Below are positions 51,633 through 60,790 of a stretch of DNA of 64,000 nucleotides, in pieces (the first letter of the stretch is position 1; each line of letters begins with the position of its first letter). The stretch is from Streptomyces sp. MJM8645 (GTDB lineage: Bacteria; Actinomycetota; Actinomycetes; Streptomycetales; Streptomycetaceae), in assembly GCF_001625365.1 (NCBI RefSeq), contig NZ_LJJF01000002.1, positions 496,001-560,000 of the forward strand, written 5' to 3'. A program made the translations under genes and the position numbers. The notes beneath the pieces were generated by a model. It was not told the DNA's origin, searched no databases, and saw nothing but the letters and a program-made list of their open reading frames with translations.

Positions 51633-51971
51633 TTGTTCTCCTTCTCTGTCCACCGCCGAGTACGGCGGGCCGCCGCCGTCACCGTGGCCGCCGCTGCGGC
51701 AGGCGCCGCCATGCTCTCCCTCGCCGCCGCTCCCGCCTACGCCGCCACGCCCTCCTACGCCTGCGACGACGTGACCACTGTCGGCCCCCTGGGCGAGGGG
51801 GTGCTCAACTGCGTCCCGTCCGGCGGCGCTCCCAGTTCCGGGACGATCAGCACCACCTTCACCATCGTCCGCCGCTCCGACCAGGTCACCCTCACCTGCG
51901 TCCCGGTCGCCGGCGTCGCCGGGGAGGCCGTCTCCAGCGACCTGGTCACCGGCCTCTCCTGTACCGAGTAG
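51633..51971 (+). CDS. Small secreted protein
   Basis: The 112-residue protein has a signal peptide (Arg-rich start, then VTVAAAAAGAAMLSLAAAPAYA) and a mature part of about 75 residues with four cysteines (YACDD, LNCVP, LTCVP, LSCTE). The start is TTG 51633, set by AGGAGG 6 bases upstream. The cysteine spacing suggests two disulfides. It may be a short relative of the four-cysteine family, but the similarity is weak. Codon use is normal. Confidence 0.65.
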   Translation: MFSFSVHRRVRRAAAVTVAAAAAGAAMLSLAAAPAYAATPSYACDDVTTVGPLGEGVLNCVPSGGAPSSGTISTTFTIVRRSDQVTLTCVPVAGVAGEAVSSDLVTGLSCTE

Positions 51972-52121
51972 CAGGGCCAGCCACGGCGGCCAGGCGGCCC
52001 TCGCGTCGGCGAAGTCGAGCGCCGTCCAGCCCAACGCCGGCTGGTTGCCGCACGCCACCCGGTTCGAAGACCTCCTGGCCGAGCTACCACGGCCCGTGCT
52101 GCGGCCCCGACCTGGGCCCCG

Positions 52122-52315
52122 GTCCAGTCCGACCTCGACCACGCCGTGGACGAGGACCTCACGCGCCGAACTCTGGCTCTTCCCGGCTTTGTTCATCCTA
52201 CTGCTGCTCTTCATCCGCAGCCTGACGGCCGCCCTGCTGCCCCTTGCCGTCGCCGGAGCCAGCCTGGCACTCTCCTTCGCCGTCCTGGGGTGGGCGGGCA
52301 TCCCGGCCAGGGTGG
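52122..52315 (+). pseudogene. Remnant of an MMPL transporter
   Basis: One frame reads VQSDLDHAVDEDLTR; after a two-base loss near 52167 a second frame reads AELWLFPALFILLLLFIRSL and TAALLPLAVAGASLALSFAV. These match LQADVDRTVDDDLTRAELYVF and the following helix of the MMPL exporter at 9863-12109. Nothing else of the gene remains. Confidence 0.7.
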
Positions 52316-52755
52316 CGTGGTAGAGGTTCAGTCGAGATGCCTTACAAGAGGGGTGTGGGGTGATCTCGGACTTCTGACCGGCCTTCGCGGCCGCCTCGAT
52401 CCGATGTCGTTCATCACTGCCCAGGGTGACAGGGTGGCACATGGGTCATACAGGTGAGGCGGCGGTGGTCAGATCTTGAGGGGGGAACACCTGAGTGCGG
52501 TGGAAGCGCTCCGTCCCAACCGAGTTGAACCCGTCACGCCCTGACTCATCGTCCGATCCGTGCCGCCCATGTCGACCTGGCGATCGCCGACCTGGGCTTC
52601 ACCGATGTCGCCGGGGCTGCTCGGCTCGGTTCTGAGGAAGTCCTCGGCGGTGGCCGGGGCGCCTGAGCTGCGGGGTGGTTCGCGTGCTGCGTCGTCCTGG
52701 GCCGTTCGGAGGTGGCGCGCTGGCGCCGCACCCGAAGATCGCACACGATCTTGCC
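52316..52755. other. Intergenic region, nothing assigned
   Basis: About 440 bases with no supported gene. A plus-strand stretch at 52540-52650 has coding-like composition (RAAHVDLAIADLGFTDV) but has no start and was not recognised, so it may be another scrap. Confidence 0.3.
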
Positions 52756-54030
52756 ATGAGATCCAACGCTCCGCGTGGACCCGTCTGCGGTGCCACTCGT
52801 TCACCGCTTCCCGTCGTCCCGGCCGCTCTGCCGGTGTCCGCGCCGCGCTGTCGGCGTGCGCTGCTCGGTGTGCCCGTGGCGCTGTGCTGCCTGCTCGGCG
52901 CCGGCGCCCCCGCTCACCCCGCCCCCAGCGCAGGCGGGCCCCTCGCGCTGACCGACCAGCCCCACGGCCGGCAGGAATTCACCCGGACGGGCCTCAACAG
53001 CTTCAGGGTGCCCGCAGGTGTCACCTCGCTGGACCTGTACCTGCTCGGCGCGGGCGGCGGCGGCGCGCCCGGCGGGGGAGGTGGCGGCGGCGGAGGCGGC
53101 GGCGGGGGCGGGAACTGGACCTTCCTCGGCGACGCCACCGGCGGGGGCGGCGGAGGCGGGGCCGGCGGCGGAGGAGGAGGCGGGGGCAGCGGCGGAGGAG
53201 GCGGAGCGTCCCTGGTGTGCACCGCCGTTCCGGTCACCCCGGGCGAGCAGTTCCTGATCCGCGTCGGCGCGGGCGGCGCCCCGCGGGACCAGGGCGTGGG
53301 CGGCACCGGCGGCGGAGGCGGTGCAGCCGGTGCCACCCTCAAGCCGGCCAGGCCCGGCGCCGCCGGCAGCGCGGGCACCGCCGCCACGAGGCCATCCGTC
53401 GGTGAGTACACCGCCCTCATCAGTCTTTCCGGGGCGAAGATCAAGGCGAACGCCAACGGCGGTGACGCCGGGGTGGTCGGCGGCGCGGGCCGGGGCGGAA
53501 GCGGAGGCACCGGCGGAGAAGCCTCCACCGGATCGCTCGGCGGAGCGGGCGGCGCGGGTGGGAGCGGCGCCGCGGGCGGGACCGGCGGGGTCTCGGTCGC
53601 GGGCGGCCGTCCGCAGTCGACCGGCTGCGGACGCGGAGCCCCGTTCGTCGAAACCGCCGGCCACTCCAGCGGATCCGGCCTGGGCGGTACGGCCAGCGCC
53701 GATGCCGGCAACGGCGGCCGCGGCGCCAACGCGGTCCCCATCGGCGGCCCGGGCGGCGGCGGAGCAGGATCGCTCGGCGGCACGGGCGGCAGCGGCGGCA
53801 CGGGCGGGACCCCCGCGACGATCACCCTGCCCACCGGCGTCACCCCGCCCGCCGACACCGGACAGGGCGGCGCCGGCACCAACGGCACCGGCGGTGGCAG
53901 CGGTGGCAGAGGCGGCGACGGCGGCCAGAACCCACCCGGCCCCGACGACCAGCCCGGCAACGGCGGCGCCAACGCCCAGAACGCCTCCGCAGACCCCGGA
54001 GGCAACGGCTACATCCTGATCACCTGGTAG
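52756..54030 (+). CDS. Glycine-rich secreted protein (GRS family member 5)
   Basis: The 424-residue protein has a signal peptide (hydrophobic run about 38-55), GRQEFTRTGLNSFRVPAGVTS, poly-Gly, VCTAVPVTPGEQFLIRVG, a Gly-rich body and the end GYILITW. It is on the opposite strand from members 2-4, so it arose by inverted duplication or separate insertion. The body has its own conserved strip (STGCGRGAPFVETAG). ATG 52756 was chosen over 52675 because it gives a regular signal peptide. Confidence 0.78.
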   Translation: MRSNAPRGPVCGATRSPLPVVPAALPVSAPRCRRALLGVPVALCCLLGAGAPAHPAPSAGGPLALTDQPHGRQEFTRTGLNSFRVPAGVTSLDLYLLGAGGGGAPGGGGGGGGGGGGGGNWTFLGDATGGGGGGGAGGGGGGGGSGGGGGASLVCTAVPVTPGEQFLIRVGAGGAPRDQGVGGTGGGGGAAGATLKPARPGAAGSAGTAATRPSVGEYTALISLSGAKIKANANGGDAGVVGGAGRGGSGGTGGEASTGSLGGAGGAGGSGAAGGTGGVSVAGGRPQSTGCGRGAPFVETAGHSSGSGLGGTASADAGNGGRGANAVPIGGPGGGGAGSLGGTGGSGGTGGTPATITLPTGVTPPADTGQGGAGTNGTGGGSGGRGGDGGQNPPGPDDQPGNGGANAQNASADPGGNGYILITW

Positions 54031-54276
54031 CCACCCCGGCCACGCCCGGCCACACGAAGCGCCGGCAGCGCGGCCGGCTCCCGGATCGCGGTGGCTGAAC
54101 CAGCGGACGGCTGCCGTGCCGGGCTCAGGGTGTGGACGGCGCGGACCGGGATGGCGTCCCGAACAAGTAGGGACGGGGACGCCGGGCGGCTCTCCCGGCT
54201 GGTGTGACCAGGCGGTGCGCGACGAAGCCGAAGCGTGGGACGTGACCGCGTTGTCCTTCGCGTCGCTCTGGCCCTC
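54031..54276. other. Region without a gene
   Basis: No supported ORF or RNA gene. The sequence up to 54276 includes the lost C-terminal coding part of the pseudogene described next, too decayed to delimit. Confidence 0.3.
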
Positions 54277-54470
54277 CTACATGCCGTTGGTGCCGATGTT
54301 GGAGGTGCCCAGGGTGTTACCGTTCGCGCCCAGCCAGGTGATCACGGCGGTGCCGGCCCCCGTCACGGTCCCGTTGCAGTCGCCCGTTCCGGCGCCGTTC
54401 GCGGTGAACGTGCCGGACGCGATGTTCGGCTGTGAACCGTCGTCCGAGTGACAGTTGAACAGCGAGGTCC
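54277..54470 (-). pseudogene. Fragment of a four-cysteine secreted protein
   Basis: The minus strand reads LFNCHSDDGSQPNIASGTFT, GTGDCNGTVTGAGTAVITWL, and LGTSNIGTNGM, then TAG (54277-54279) followed by EGQSDA. In the intact genes the corresponding place is ITW...GTST...NGAQDVEGDP or GMQRVEGDP, so the TAG looks like a CAG-to-TAG nonsense change. The N-terminal part is cut off by an in-frame stop upstream. Confidence 0.55.
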
Positions 54471-54765
54471 TGCTTCAGGACGTAGGTGCAAGCGTGTATG
54501 TGGGGCAGGGTCGATGCGGACCACCTCGATCCACTCCGCGCCCTGCGGTAGAACCAGGACCGCGCCCCGGACACCGACTGACGGCGCACCTCGTTGAAGG
54601 GTGAGGGTTCGGGCCTTCGGGCTTCCCGGTCAGGCACAGGTGTCCACCGGCGCGGGTGGGCTCTCCAGCGGCCCCTGAGGCGTTTCCACTGTCCTTCCAG
54701 ACAGCCCGCCGCGCTGTGGGGCTCCCCCGCTCCCGGCGGGCCGGATTCAGAGGAGTTTCGCTCGT
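54471..54765. other. Intergenic region before the XRE regulator
   Basis: No gene is seen in these 295 bases. An AGAGGAG lies about 11 bases before ATG 54766. Confidence 0.3.
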
Positions 54766-55602
54766 ATGACAACCGACGAGAGCAGTTTGGCCGCGTTTCT
54801 GCGTTCACGCCGGGAGCGGCTCAAGCCGGAGCAGGTGGGCCTGGCCTCTCATGGCCGGCGGCGCACGCCGGGGCTGCGCCGCGGGGAGCTGGCCACGCTC
54901 GCCGGATTGAGCGTCGAGTACCTCGAACGCCTTGAGCAGGGCCGGGACACCAATCCGTCCGGTGCGGTGCTCGCGGCGCTCGCCGACGCGTTGCGCCTGT
55001 CCGTCGAGGAGAAGCAGCACCTGGCGATGCTGGCGATGCGGCAGCACAGCGCCCCGCTCCTTCCCGCTCCCCCGCCGGTGGGTGAGGATCCGCGCCCCGG
55101 CGTGCGCGACCTCTTGGACCGTCTGGACCCGAACCCGGCGTGCCTGCTCGGGCCGGTCTACGACGTCGTGGCCTGGAACCGGTCGTGGGAGGTGATGGCG
55201 ACGCCGATGGGTGTGCTGGACAAGACCCCGCCCAATCTCATCCGCTACCACTTCCTGCACCCCATGGCGCGCCGGATCCTTGATGAGGCGGCCTGGGCGG
55301 CGACGGCGGACGGGGCGGTCGGCTGGCTGCGGGCCGCCGAGCCCGACTGGGGCTCCGACTGCGCGTTCAAGGACCTGGTCGACGACGTGCGTGCCGTTCC
55401 CGAGTTCGCGGCCCGTTGGGCGGCCCACACGGTCGCCGCCCGGCGGCCCATCAGCAATCGCGTCCGGCACCCCGAGGCCGGAGACCTCAACATGCGCGTG
55501 GAGGTCCTGTTCGTCGGCGAGGCCAACCACTGGCTGCAGTTGTGGCTGCCGGGCGACGAGGAGACCGCCGCGGCCTTCGCCTCCCTCCTCGGCGCCGGAT
55601 GA
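54766..55602 (+). CDS. XRE-family regulator with MmyB-like ligand domain
   Basis: The 278-residue protein has an N-terminal XRE HTH (about residues 7-75: RRERLKPEQVGL, LRRGELATLAGLSVEYLERL, EQGRDTNPS) and a C-terminal MmyB-like domain (about 100-275) of PAS-like fold, with DVVAWNRSWEVM and VRHPEAGDLNMR motifs. MmyB-type regulators sense small hydrophobic ligands, including fatty acids. It lies just upstream of the homogentisate-dioxygenase-like gene and may control it. Confidence 0.87.
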   Translation: MTTDESSLAAFLRSRRERLKPEQVGLASHGRRRTPGLRRGELATLAGLSVEYLERLEQGRDTNPSGAVLAALADALRLSVEEKQHLAMLAMRQHSAPLLPAPPPVGEDPRPGVRDLLDRLDPNPACLLGPVYDVVAWNRSWEVMATPMGVLDKTPPNLIRYHFLHPMARRILDEAAWAATADGAVGWLRAAEPDWGSDCAFKDLVDDVRAVPEFAARWAAHTVAARRPISNRVRHPEAGDLNMRVEVLFVGEANHWLQLWLPGDEETAAAFASLLGAG

Positions 55603-55710
55603 ACCGCAACGTCTCCCTGCCGGTACGGGTATCCCCACGGCGTTCCTGTACGGGACGTCATCGCGCATCGTCGGGGAAGCAAGTCCGACGGAGCGGAAGG
55701 GAAACGGCAG

Positions 55711-56889
55711 ATGGACATCAGGCCGATGCGATCCTGGATTCACCACAGCCGGGGAAGGGTACTGCGCCAGGCCGTGACCGGACGGCGCGAACTGGGCGGC
55801 CTGTACGAGGACATGCTCACGCGGCAGGGCTTCGAAGGACGCGACGCCTACCTGTACCGGCGCAGCGAGCCGACCGCCTGGAGGCACGCGGAGGCGAGCG
55901 CGGGAAACCGCAACTACGACGGGCGGTTGCTGGAGCCCACCGACCACGGCAGTGCCGGCGGAGTCCCGCTGCGGCTGTTCCACAACCCCCACCTGTCCCT
56001 CCACGTCAGCCGGCGCAGCGCGAACATGCCCTACTCGGTGCGCAACACCGACGGGGACGAGCTGTACTTCGTACACGAGGGCACCGGCACCTTCTACACC
56101 GAGTTCGGACCCATCCCCTACGAGCCCGGCGACTACGTCCTGGTGCCCAAGGGCGTCACCTACCGCATCCGCCCGGCCGGACCGGAGAACTACTTCCTCG
56201 TCATCGAGTCGACCGAGGAACTGGGCTTCGCCGACACCGGCGCGTTCGGCCGCCGCGCCCCCTTCGACCCCGGGCTGCTGTACGTGCCCTCCCCGGCCCT
56301 GGACGAGCTGGGCGACGGGCGCGACGAGGACGGGCAGTGGCCGGTCCGGGTCAAGCTCCGCGGCGAACGCGCCACCATCGTCTTCGACTCCGACCCGATC
56401 GACGTCGAAGGATGGTCGGGCGACCTGTTCCCGTTCAAGATGAACATCCGCGACTACCGGCCGGTGATGAGCGACCGCATCCACGTCATGCCGTCCGCCT
56501 ACGCCGTCTTCGCCACATCCACCTTCATGGTGGGCAACTTCCTGCCCCGCCCCTTCGAATCGGCTCCCGACTCGGAACCCTTCCCGCCCTACCACCGCAA
56601 CGCGGACTACGACGAGTTCACGTTCTTCCACAACGGAACCGTGCTCGGCGTGCCCGTCGCCCCGGCCACCATGTCCCTCGTCCCGCAGGGCCTGCACCAC
56701 GGCCTGCCCGCCGAACTCCAGGAACAGCTGGCCAAGAAACGCAAGCCGGGCGACCGCATCGACAGCGAGGTCGTCTTCGTGGACACCAAGGTGCCCCTGA
56801 CCCCCACACCGGACGCCGAGGCCGTCAGGCGCACGGACCAGGAGGCCGGCCAGGCGGGGAAGGCAGCCCCGGCGCCCTCGGCCGGGTGA
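55711..56889 (+). CDS. Homogentisate 1,2-dioxygenase family protein
   Basis: The 392-residue protein has the cupin layout of HmgA enzymes: DGDELYFVHEGTGTFYTEFG, PGDYVLVPKGVTYRI, and a C-terminal active-site region with His and Glu in YHRNADYDEFTFF and His in QGLHHG, which are the iron ligands. HmgA opens the homogentisate ring in Tyr/Phe breakdown. There are no maleylacetoacetate isomerase or fumarylacetoacetase genes next to it, so the substrate may be another catechol-like compound. GGAAGGGAA precedes ATG 55711. Confidence 0.82.
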   Translation: MDIRPMRSWIHHSRGRVLRQAVTGRRELGGLYEDMLTRQGFEGRDAYLYRRSEPTAWRHAEASAGNRNYDGRLLEPTDHGSAGGVPLRLFHNPHLSLHVSRRSANMPYSVRNTDGDELYFVHEGTGTFYTEFGPIPYEPGDYVLVPKGVTYRIRPAGPENYFLVIESTEELGFADTGAFGRRAPFDPGLLYVPSPALDELGDGRDEDGQWPVRVKLRGERATIVFDSDPIDVEGWSGDLFPFKMNIRDYRPVMSDRIHVMPSAYAVFATSTFMVGNFLPRPFESAPDSEPFPPYHRNADYDEFTFFHNGTVLGVPVAPATMSLVPQGLHHGLPAELQEQLAKKRKPGDRIDSEVVFVDTKVPLTPTPDAEAVRRTDQEAGQAGKAAPAPSAG

Positions 56890-56990
56890 AGGGCCATCGT
56901 CCCGGCGAATGACCGGGTCCGTACGGAAACACCGCCGGCACGGCATCGTCGAGCCGGGTTCGCACGAAGAAGGAGAGAAGGGTTCATCTC

Positions 56991-57284
56991 GTGATCAGGA
57001 TTCATCGGGCAGCCGTGATCTGCGGTTCTGTTCTCGCGCTCGTCATGGCCGGCGTGGCGGCCTCGGACGCCGCCGCGCAGCCGTCGGTGACGTACTGCGC
57101 CAAGGGGACCACCGCGTACCACACGCCGGGCGACTACGGCTGCGTCCTGCCTCCCGGCACCCGCGATCACGAGCTGTTCTTCATCGGGGCAGGTGGCGGC
57201 GGCGGTGGCGGTGGCAGCTGGGGAGGGCACGGGTACGCCGGCGCCCGGGGCGGCGACGGCTGCATCCTGCTGACCGTGCACTGA
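56991..57284 (+). CDS. Minimal glycine-rich secreted protein (GRS family member 6)
   Basis: The 97-residue protein has a signal peptide (about 1-29), VTYCAKGTTAYHTPGDYGC with VLPPGT, HELFFIGAGGGGGGGGSWGG and an end GGDGCILLTVH. It keeps both conserved ends of the large family (TPGxYxF-VPxG and GxILLT) with only about 20 residues of glycine-rich sequence between, plus extra cysteines. The start is GTG 56991 with AAGGAGAG about 13 bases upstream. Real gene likely from the signal peptide and family match. Confidence 0.65.
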   Translation: MIRIHRAAVICGSVLALVMAGVAASDAAAQPSVTYCAKGTTAYHTPGDYGCVLPPGTRDHELFFIGAGGGGGGGGSWGGHGYAGARGGDGCILLTVH

Positions 57285-57545
57285 GCGACTTCGCCCCGCC
57301 GGCCCTCTGAGTTGCCCGCCGTGGACACGGCCCCGGAACCGAACGCGCCTGTGGACAGGGCCGTGGGGTTCCCGTCGACCGGATGCGGGTAGGGACCGGT
57401 CCGCGTGTTGCCCGCGCACCAGGGTGGGCGGCCCGTACGGTGGGGCTCCCCACGTACACCCGAGCGGGTACGGCCGTTGGCGCCCGCACACCGGGGCGCG
57501 GCGGCCAACTCCCCTGTGAGCGGTACGAGTCGCGGAGGTGCAGTC

Positions 57546-59861
57546 GTGGAGCAGTGGACCAGGCGCGAGGACGAGCGGCTGCTCACCGGCCGGGGCCGCT
57601 TCGTCGCCGACATCGAGGTGCCGGGCTGTCTGGACGCGGCGTTCGTGCGCAGCGGCGTGGCCCACGGTGTGCTGCGCGGGGTGGACTGCGCGGCCGCCCG
57701 GGAGGTGCCGGGGGTGGTGGGGGCCTGGTCCGGCGCGGATCTGTCGGAGCCGGGCCCGCCCGGGACGGCGGCCTCCGGCTTCCAGGGGCTTCCGGCGGTG
57801 CCCTACACGTTGTTGGCCGGGCTGTCCACGGAGGAGGCCGTGGCCGGCCGGGAGTGGCCGGCGCTGGCGAGGGACCGGGTGCGGTATGTGGGCGAGGCGG
57901 TGGCGGTGGTGCTGGGTGAGGACCGTTACCGGGCCGAGGACGGGGCGGCGGCGGTGTCCGTCCGGGTCGACCCGCTGCCCGCGGTGGTCACCGCGAACGC
58001 GGCGGCGACGGACTCGGTCCAGTTGTTCGACGGTCTGAGCAACACCGTCTTCCGCGGGGAGGCCGGGCGGCCGATCGACGATTCGGTGTGGCGGCGGGCC
58101 GCGGTGGTGGTGGAGGGCCGCTACCGCCAGCAGCTCCTGCTGCCCTCCCCGATGGAGTGCCGGACGATCCTCGCCGTGCCCGAAGGGGGTCGGCTGACGG
58201 TCTGGTCGGGGCACCAGATGCCGCACCGGCTGCGGCGCGAACTGGCGGCGCTGCTGGGGTGGCCGGTCGACCGGGTGCGCGTGGTGGTCCCGGACACCGG
58301 CGGGGCGTTCGGGTCGAAGAGCGCGGCGTGGCCGGAGTTCGTCGTGGTCGCCCACCTGGCGGTGCGGCTGGGCCGGCCGGTGCGGTGGATCGAGGACCGG
58401 CTGGAGTCGATGACGGCAGCGCCCCGGGGCCGGGGGCAGGACCAGCGGGTGCGGCTCGCCGCAGACGCCGAAGGACGGTTGCTCGCCTACGAGTTGGAGG
58501 TCGAAGCCGACGTGGGCGCCTACCCCCACCTCGGGGCCGGGCTGCCGATGCAGACCGCCCGGATGGCCACCGGCCCGTACGTGACCCCGCAGGTGCACGC
58601 GACTGTCCGCTCGGTGCTGACCAACACCATGGTGACGTACCCGTACCGCGGTGCCGGCCGACCGGAGGCGGCGATCGCGCTGGAGCGGGCCATGGACCAG
58701 ATGGCTCGTGAACTCGCCATTGAACCAGCCGAATTGAGACGGCGAAACTTCATCCCGCCGCACCACTTCCCGTACCGGACGCCCACCGGCCGGTGCTACG
58801 ACAGCGGGAACTACGCCGCCGCGCTGGACCTGGCGCTGGAGACCCTGGACTACCGCGGCTGGCGGGCCGAGCAGGCCCGGCGCCGAACGGACCCTGACGC
58901 CCTGCCGCTGGGCATCGGCCTGTCCTGCTACGTGGAACGCTCCGGCGGGGAGCCGGGCGGGCTCCACGAGTTCGGCGGCGTCGAGGCCGCAGCGGACGGC
59001 ACGGTCCTCGTCCGGTGCGGCGCGGCCCCCGCCGGCCAGGGGCACGAGACGGTCTTCCCCGCGCTGGTGGCCGAAGCCCTGGGCGTGGACCCGGGCCGGG
59101 TCCGGCTGGTCGAGGGGGACACCGACGAGCAGCCCGAGGGAATGGGCTCCTTCGGCAGCCGCTCCGCCCAGGTGGCCGGCGCGATGCTGCGGCACGCCGC
59201 GCAGTTGCTGCTCGACGAGGCACGCGAGCGGGCCGCGCGGCTGTGGAGCGTTCCCGCCGAGGCCGTGGAGTGGTCCGACGGCGCCGCGCGCCTCGCCCGT
59301 GGCGGCTCGCCGGCGATCGGACTGGCCGAGCTGGTGCGGGCGACCGGGCCGCTGCGGGTGGACGACCGGTTCGAGGCGGGCATGGCCTTCCCCTTCGGCG
59401 CCCACGCGGCGGTGGCCGAGGTCGATCCCGAGCTGGGCACCGTACGGCTGCTGCGGGTGGTGGCCGTGGACGACTGCGGCGTGCAGCTCGACCCGGTGAT
59501 CGTGCGCGGGCAGGCCTTCGGGTCGGCGGTGCAGGGCATCGGCCAGGCCCTGTACGAAGGGATCCCCTACCGGGACGACGGCGTACCGCTGTTGGCCTCC
59601 GGGCTGCTGGACTACCTGCTGCCGACCTTCACCGAAGCGCCGGCCATCGAGGTCAGGGACACCTGCACGCCGGGCCCGGGCACGCCGCTGGGCGCCAAGG
59701 GCGCGGGCGAGTCGGGCTGCATCGGCACTCCGGCCGCGGTCGTCAACGCCGTGGTCGACGCGCTGCGGATCGCCGACCCCGACCTGTTGCAGATGCCGCT
59801 CACCCCGGACGCGGTCTGGCGGGCGGCCCGTGCCCCGAAGCTTGTGGAGGCGGCTCGGTGA
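57546..59861 (+). CDS. coxL: Xanthine/CO dehydrogenase-type molybdenum subunit (form II)
   Basis: The 771-residue large subunit binds the molybdopterin cytosine dinucleotide cofactor. It has DTGGAFGSK near residue 255, YPYRGAGRPEAA (the form II AYRGAGR motif instead of the CO-oxidising Cys loop), and GAKGAGESGCIG near the C-terminus with the catalytic Glu. The lack of the active-site Cys loop argues against CO oxidation; aldehydes or N-heterocycles are likelier substrates. GGAGG precedes GTG 57546. It overlaps coxM by GTGA. Confidence 0.9.
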   Translation: MEQWTRREDERLLTGRGRFVADIEVPGCLDAAFVRSGVAHGVLRGVDCAAAREVPGVVGAWSGADLSEPGPPGTAASGFQGLPAVPYTLLAGLSTEEAVAGREWPALARDRVRYVGEAVAVVLGEDRYRAEDGAAAVSVRVDPLPAVVTANAAATDSVQLFDGLSNTVFRGEAGRPIDDSVWRRAAVVVEGRYRQQLLLPSPMECRTILAVPEGGRLTVWSGHQMPHRLRRELAALLGWPVDRVRVVVPDTGGAFGSKSAAWPEFVVVAHLAVRLGRPVRWIEDRLESMTAAPRGRGQDQRVRLAADAEGRLLAYELEVEADVGAYPHLGAGLPMQTARMATGPYVTPQVHATVRSVLTNTMVTYPYRGAGRPEAAIALERAMDQMARELAIEPAELRRRNFIPPHHFPYRTPTGRCYDSGNYAAALDLALETLDYRGWRAEQARRRTDPDALPLGIGLSCYVERSGGEPGGLHEFGGVEAAADGTVLVRCGAAPAGQGHETVFPALVAEALGVDPGRVRLVEGDTDEQPEGMGSFGSRSAQVAGAMLRHAAQLLLDEARERAARLWSVPAEAVEWSDGAARLARGGSPAIGLAELVRATGPLRVDDRFEAGMAFPFGAHAAVAEVDPELGTVRLLRVVAVDDCGVQLDPVIVRGQAFGSAVQGIGQALYEGIPYRDDGVPLLASGLLDYLLPTFTEAPAIEVRDTCTPGPGTPLGAKGAGESGCIGTPAAVVNAVVDALRIADPDLLQMPLTPDAVWRAARAPKLVEAAR

Positions 59862-60790
59862 AGCCGGCCGCCTTCGACTACGCCGTACCGCGCACGGTAC
59901 CCGAGGCCGTCGAGGCGCTCGGCTCCGCGGACGGGACGGCCCAGGTGCTCGCCGGCGGGCAGAGCCTGATCCTCGACATGCGCCTGCACCGCGTCCGCCC
60001 CGGGCTGGTGGTCGACATCAACCGCGTCCCGGGACTCGACCGGATCGACCCGGACGGCGGCACGCTGCGGGTCGGCGCCCTGGTGCGGCACCGCGCGTTC
60101 GAATCGGCACGGGCCGTCCCCGGCCCGCTCGGTGCGCTGTTCGCCCGCGCGGCGGTCCACATCGCCCACCCTCCCATCCGCTCGCGCGGCACGATGGCGG
60201 GCAGCTTCGCCTGGGCGCACCCCGCCTCCGAGTGGTGCGCCGTGGGCGCCGCCCTGGACGCCGACGTCGAGCTGTCCGGCCCGCGGGGCACGCGCACCGT
60301 CACGGCCCGGGACTACTTCCAGGGGGCACACCTGACCGCGCGCCGACCGGACGAGCTGCTCACCGCGGTGACCTTCCCGCTGCTCGGCGAGGACACCGGG
60401 GTCGGCTTCACCGAGCACCGCCGTACGCACTTCTGCTTCGCCCAGGTCGCGGTCGCCGCCACCCTGACGGTGCGGGACGGGGTGGTCTCCGAGGCCCGGA
60501 TCGGGCTGGCCAACTACGCCGACCGGCCGGTGCGGGCCCGCGCGGCCGAGCAGGCGCTGATCGGCGCCGAGGCCTGGGCACCCGTCGGCGGACACCGGCT
60601 GCCCGACGGGCACCCGTTCGTCCGGGCCGGCGGGATCGCGGCGCAGCAGGACGCCGTACCCGTGCCGGAGCCGTACGCCGACGCCGAGTACAAGCGGCAC
60701 GCCGTCGCGGTGCTGGTCGCCAGGACGCTGCACCAGGCGGCACGGGACCTGCGATCCCGCCGCACCGGGCCGAACGGAGACCGCGCATGA
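59858..60790 (+). CDS. coxM: Molybdenum hydroxylase FAD subunit (CoxM-like)
   Basis: The 310-residue subunit has the FAD-binding motifs AGGQSLIL (about 32-39) and TMAGSFAWAHPASEW (about 108-122), near-standard for the family. It passes electrons from the Fe-S subunit to an acceptor. The GTG start overlaps the coxL stop and its stop overlaps coxS (ATGA), so all three are translated together. Confidence 0.9.
   Translation: MKPAAFDYAVPRTVPEAVEALGSADGTAQVLAGGQSLILDMRLHRVRPGLVVDINRVPGLDRIDPDGGTLRVGALVRHRAFESARAVPGPLGALFARAAVHIAHPPIRSRGTMAGSFAWAHPASEWCAVGAALDADVELSGPRGTRTVTARDYFQGAHLTARRPDELLTAVTFPLLGEDTGVGFTEHRRTHFCFAQVAVAATLTVRDGVVSEARIGLANYADRPVRARAAEQALIGAEAWAPVGGHRLPDGHPFVRAGGIAAQQDAVPVPEPYADAEYKRHAVAVLVARTLHQAARDLRSRRTGPNGDRA

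Noticed and set aside
56607..59405. A 932-codon open frame on the minus strand
   Set aside because: Antisense of the homogentisate-dioxygenase-like and molybdenum-subunit genes. Composition artefact.
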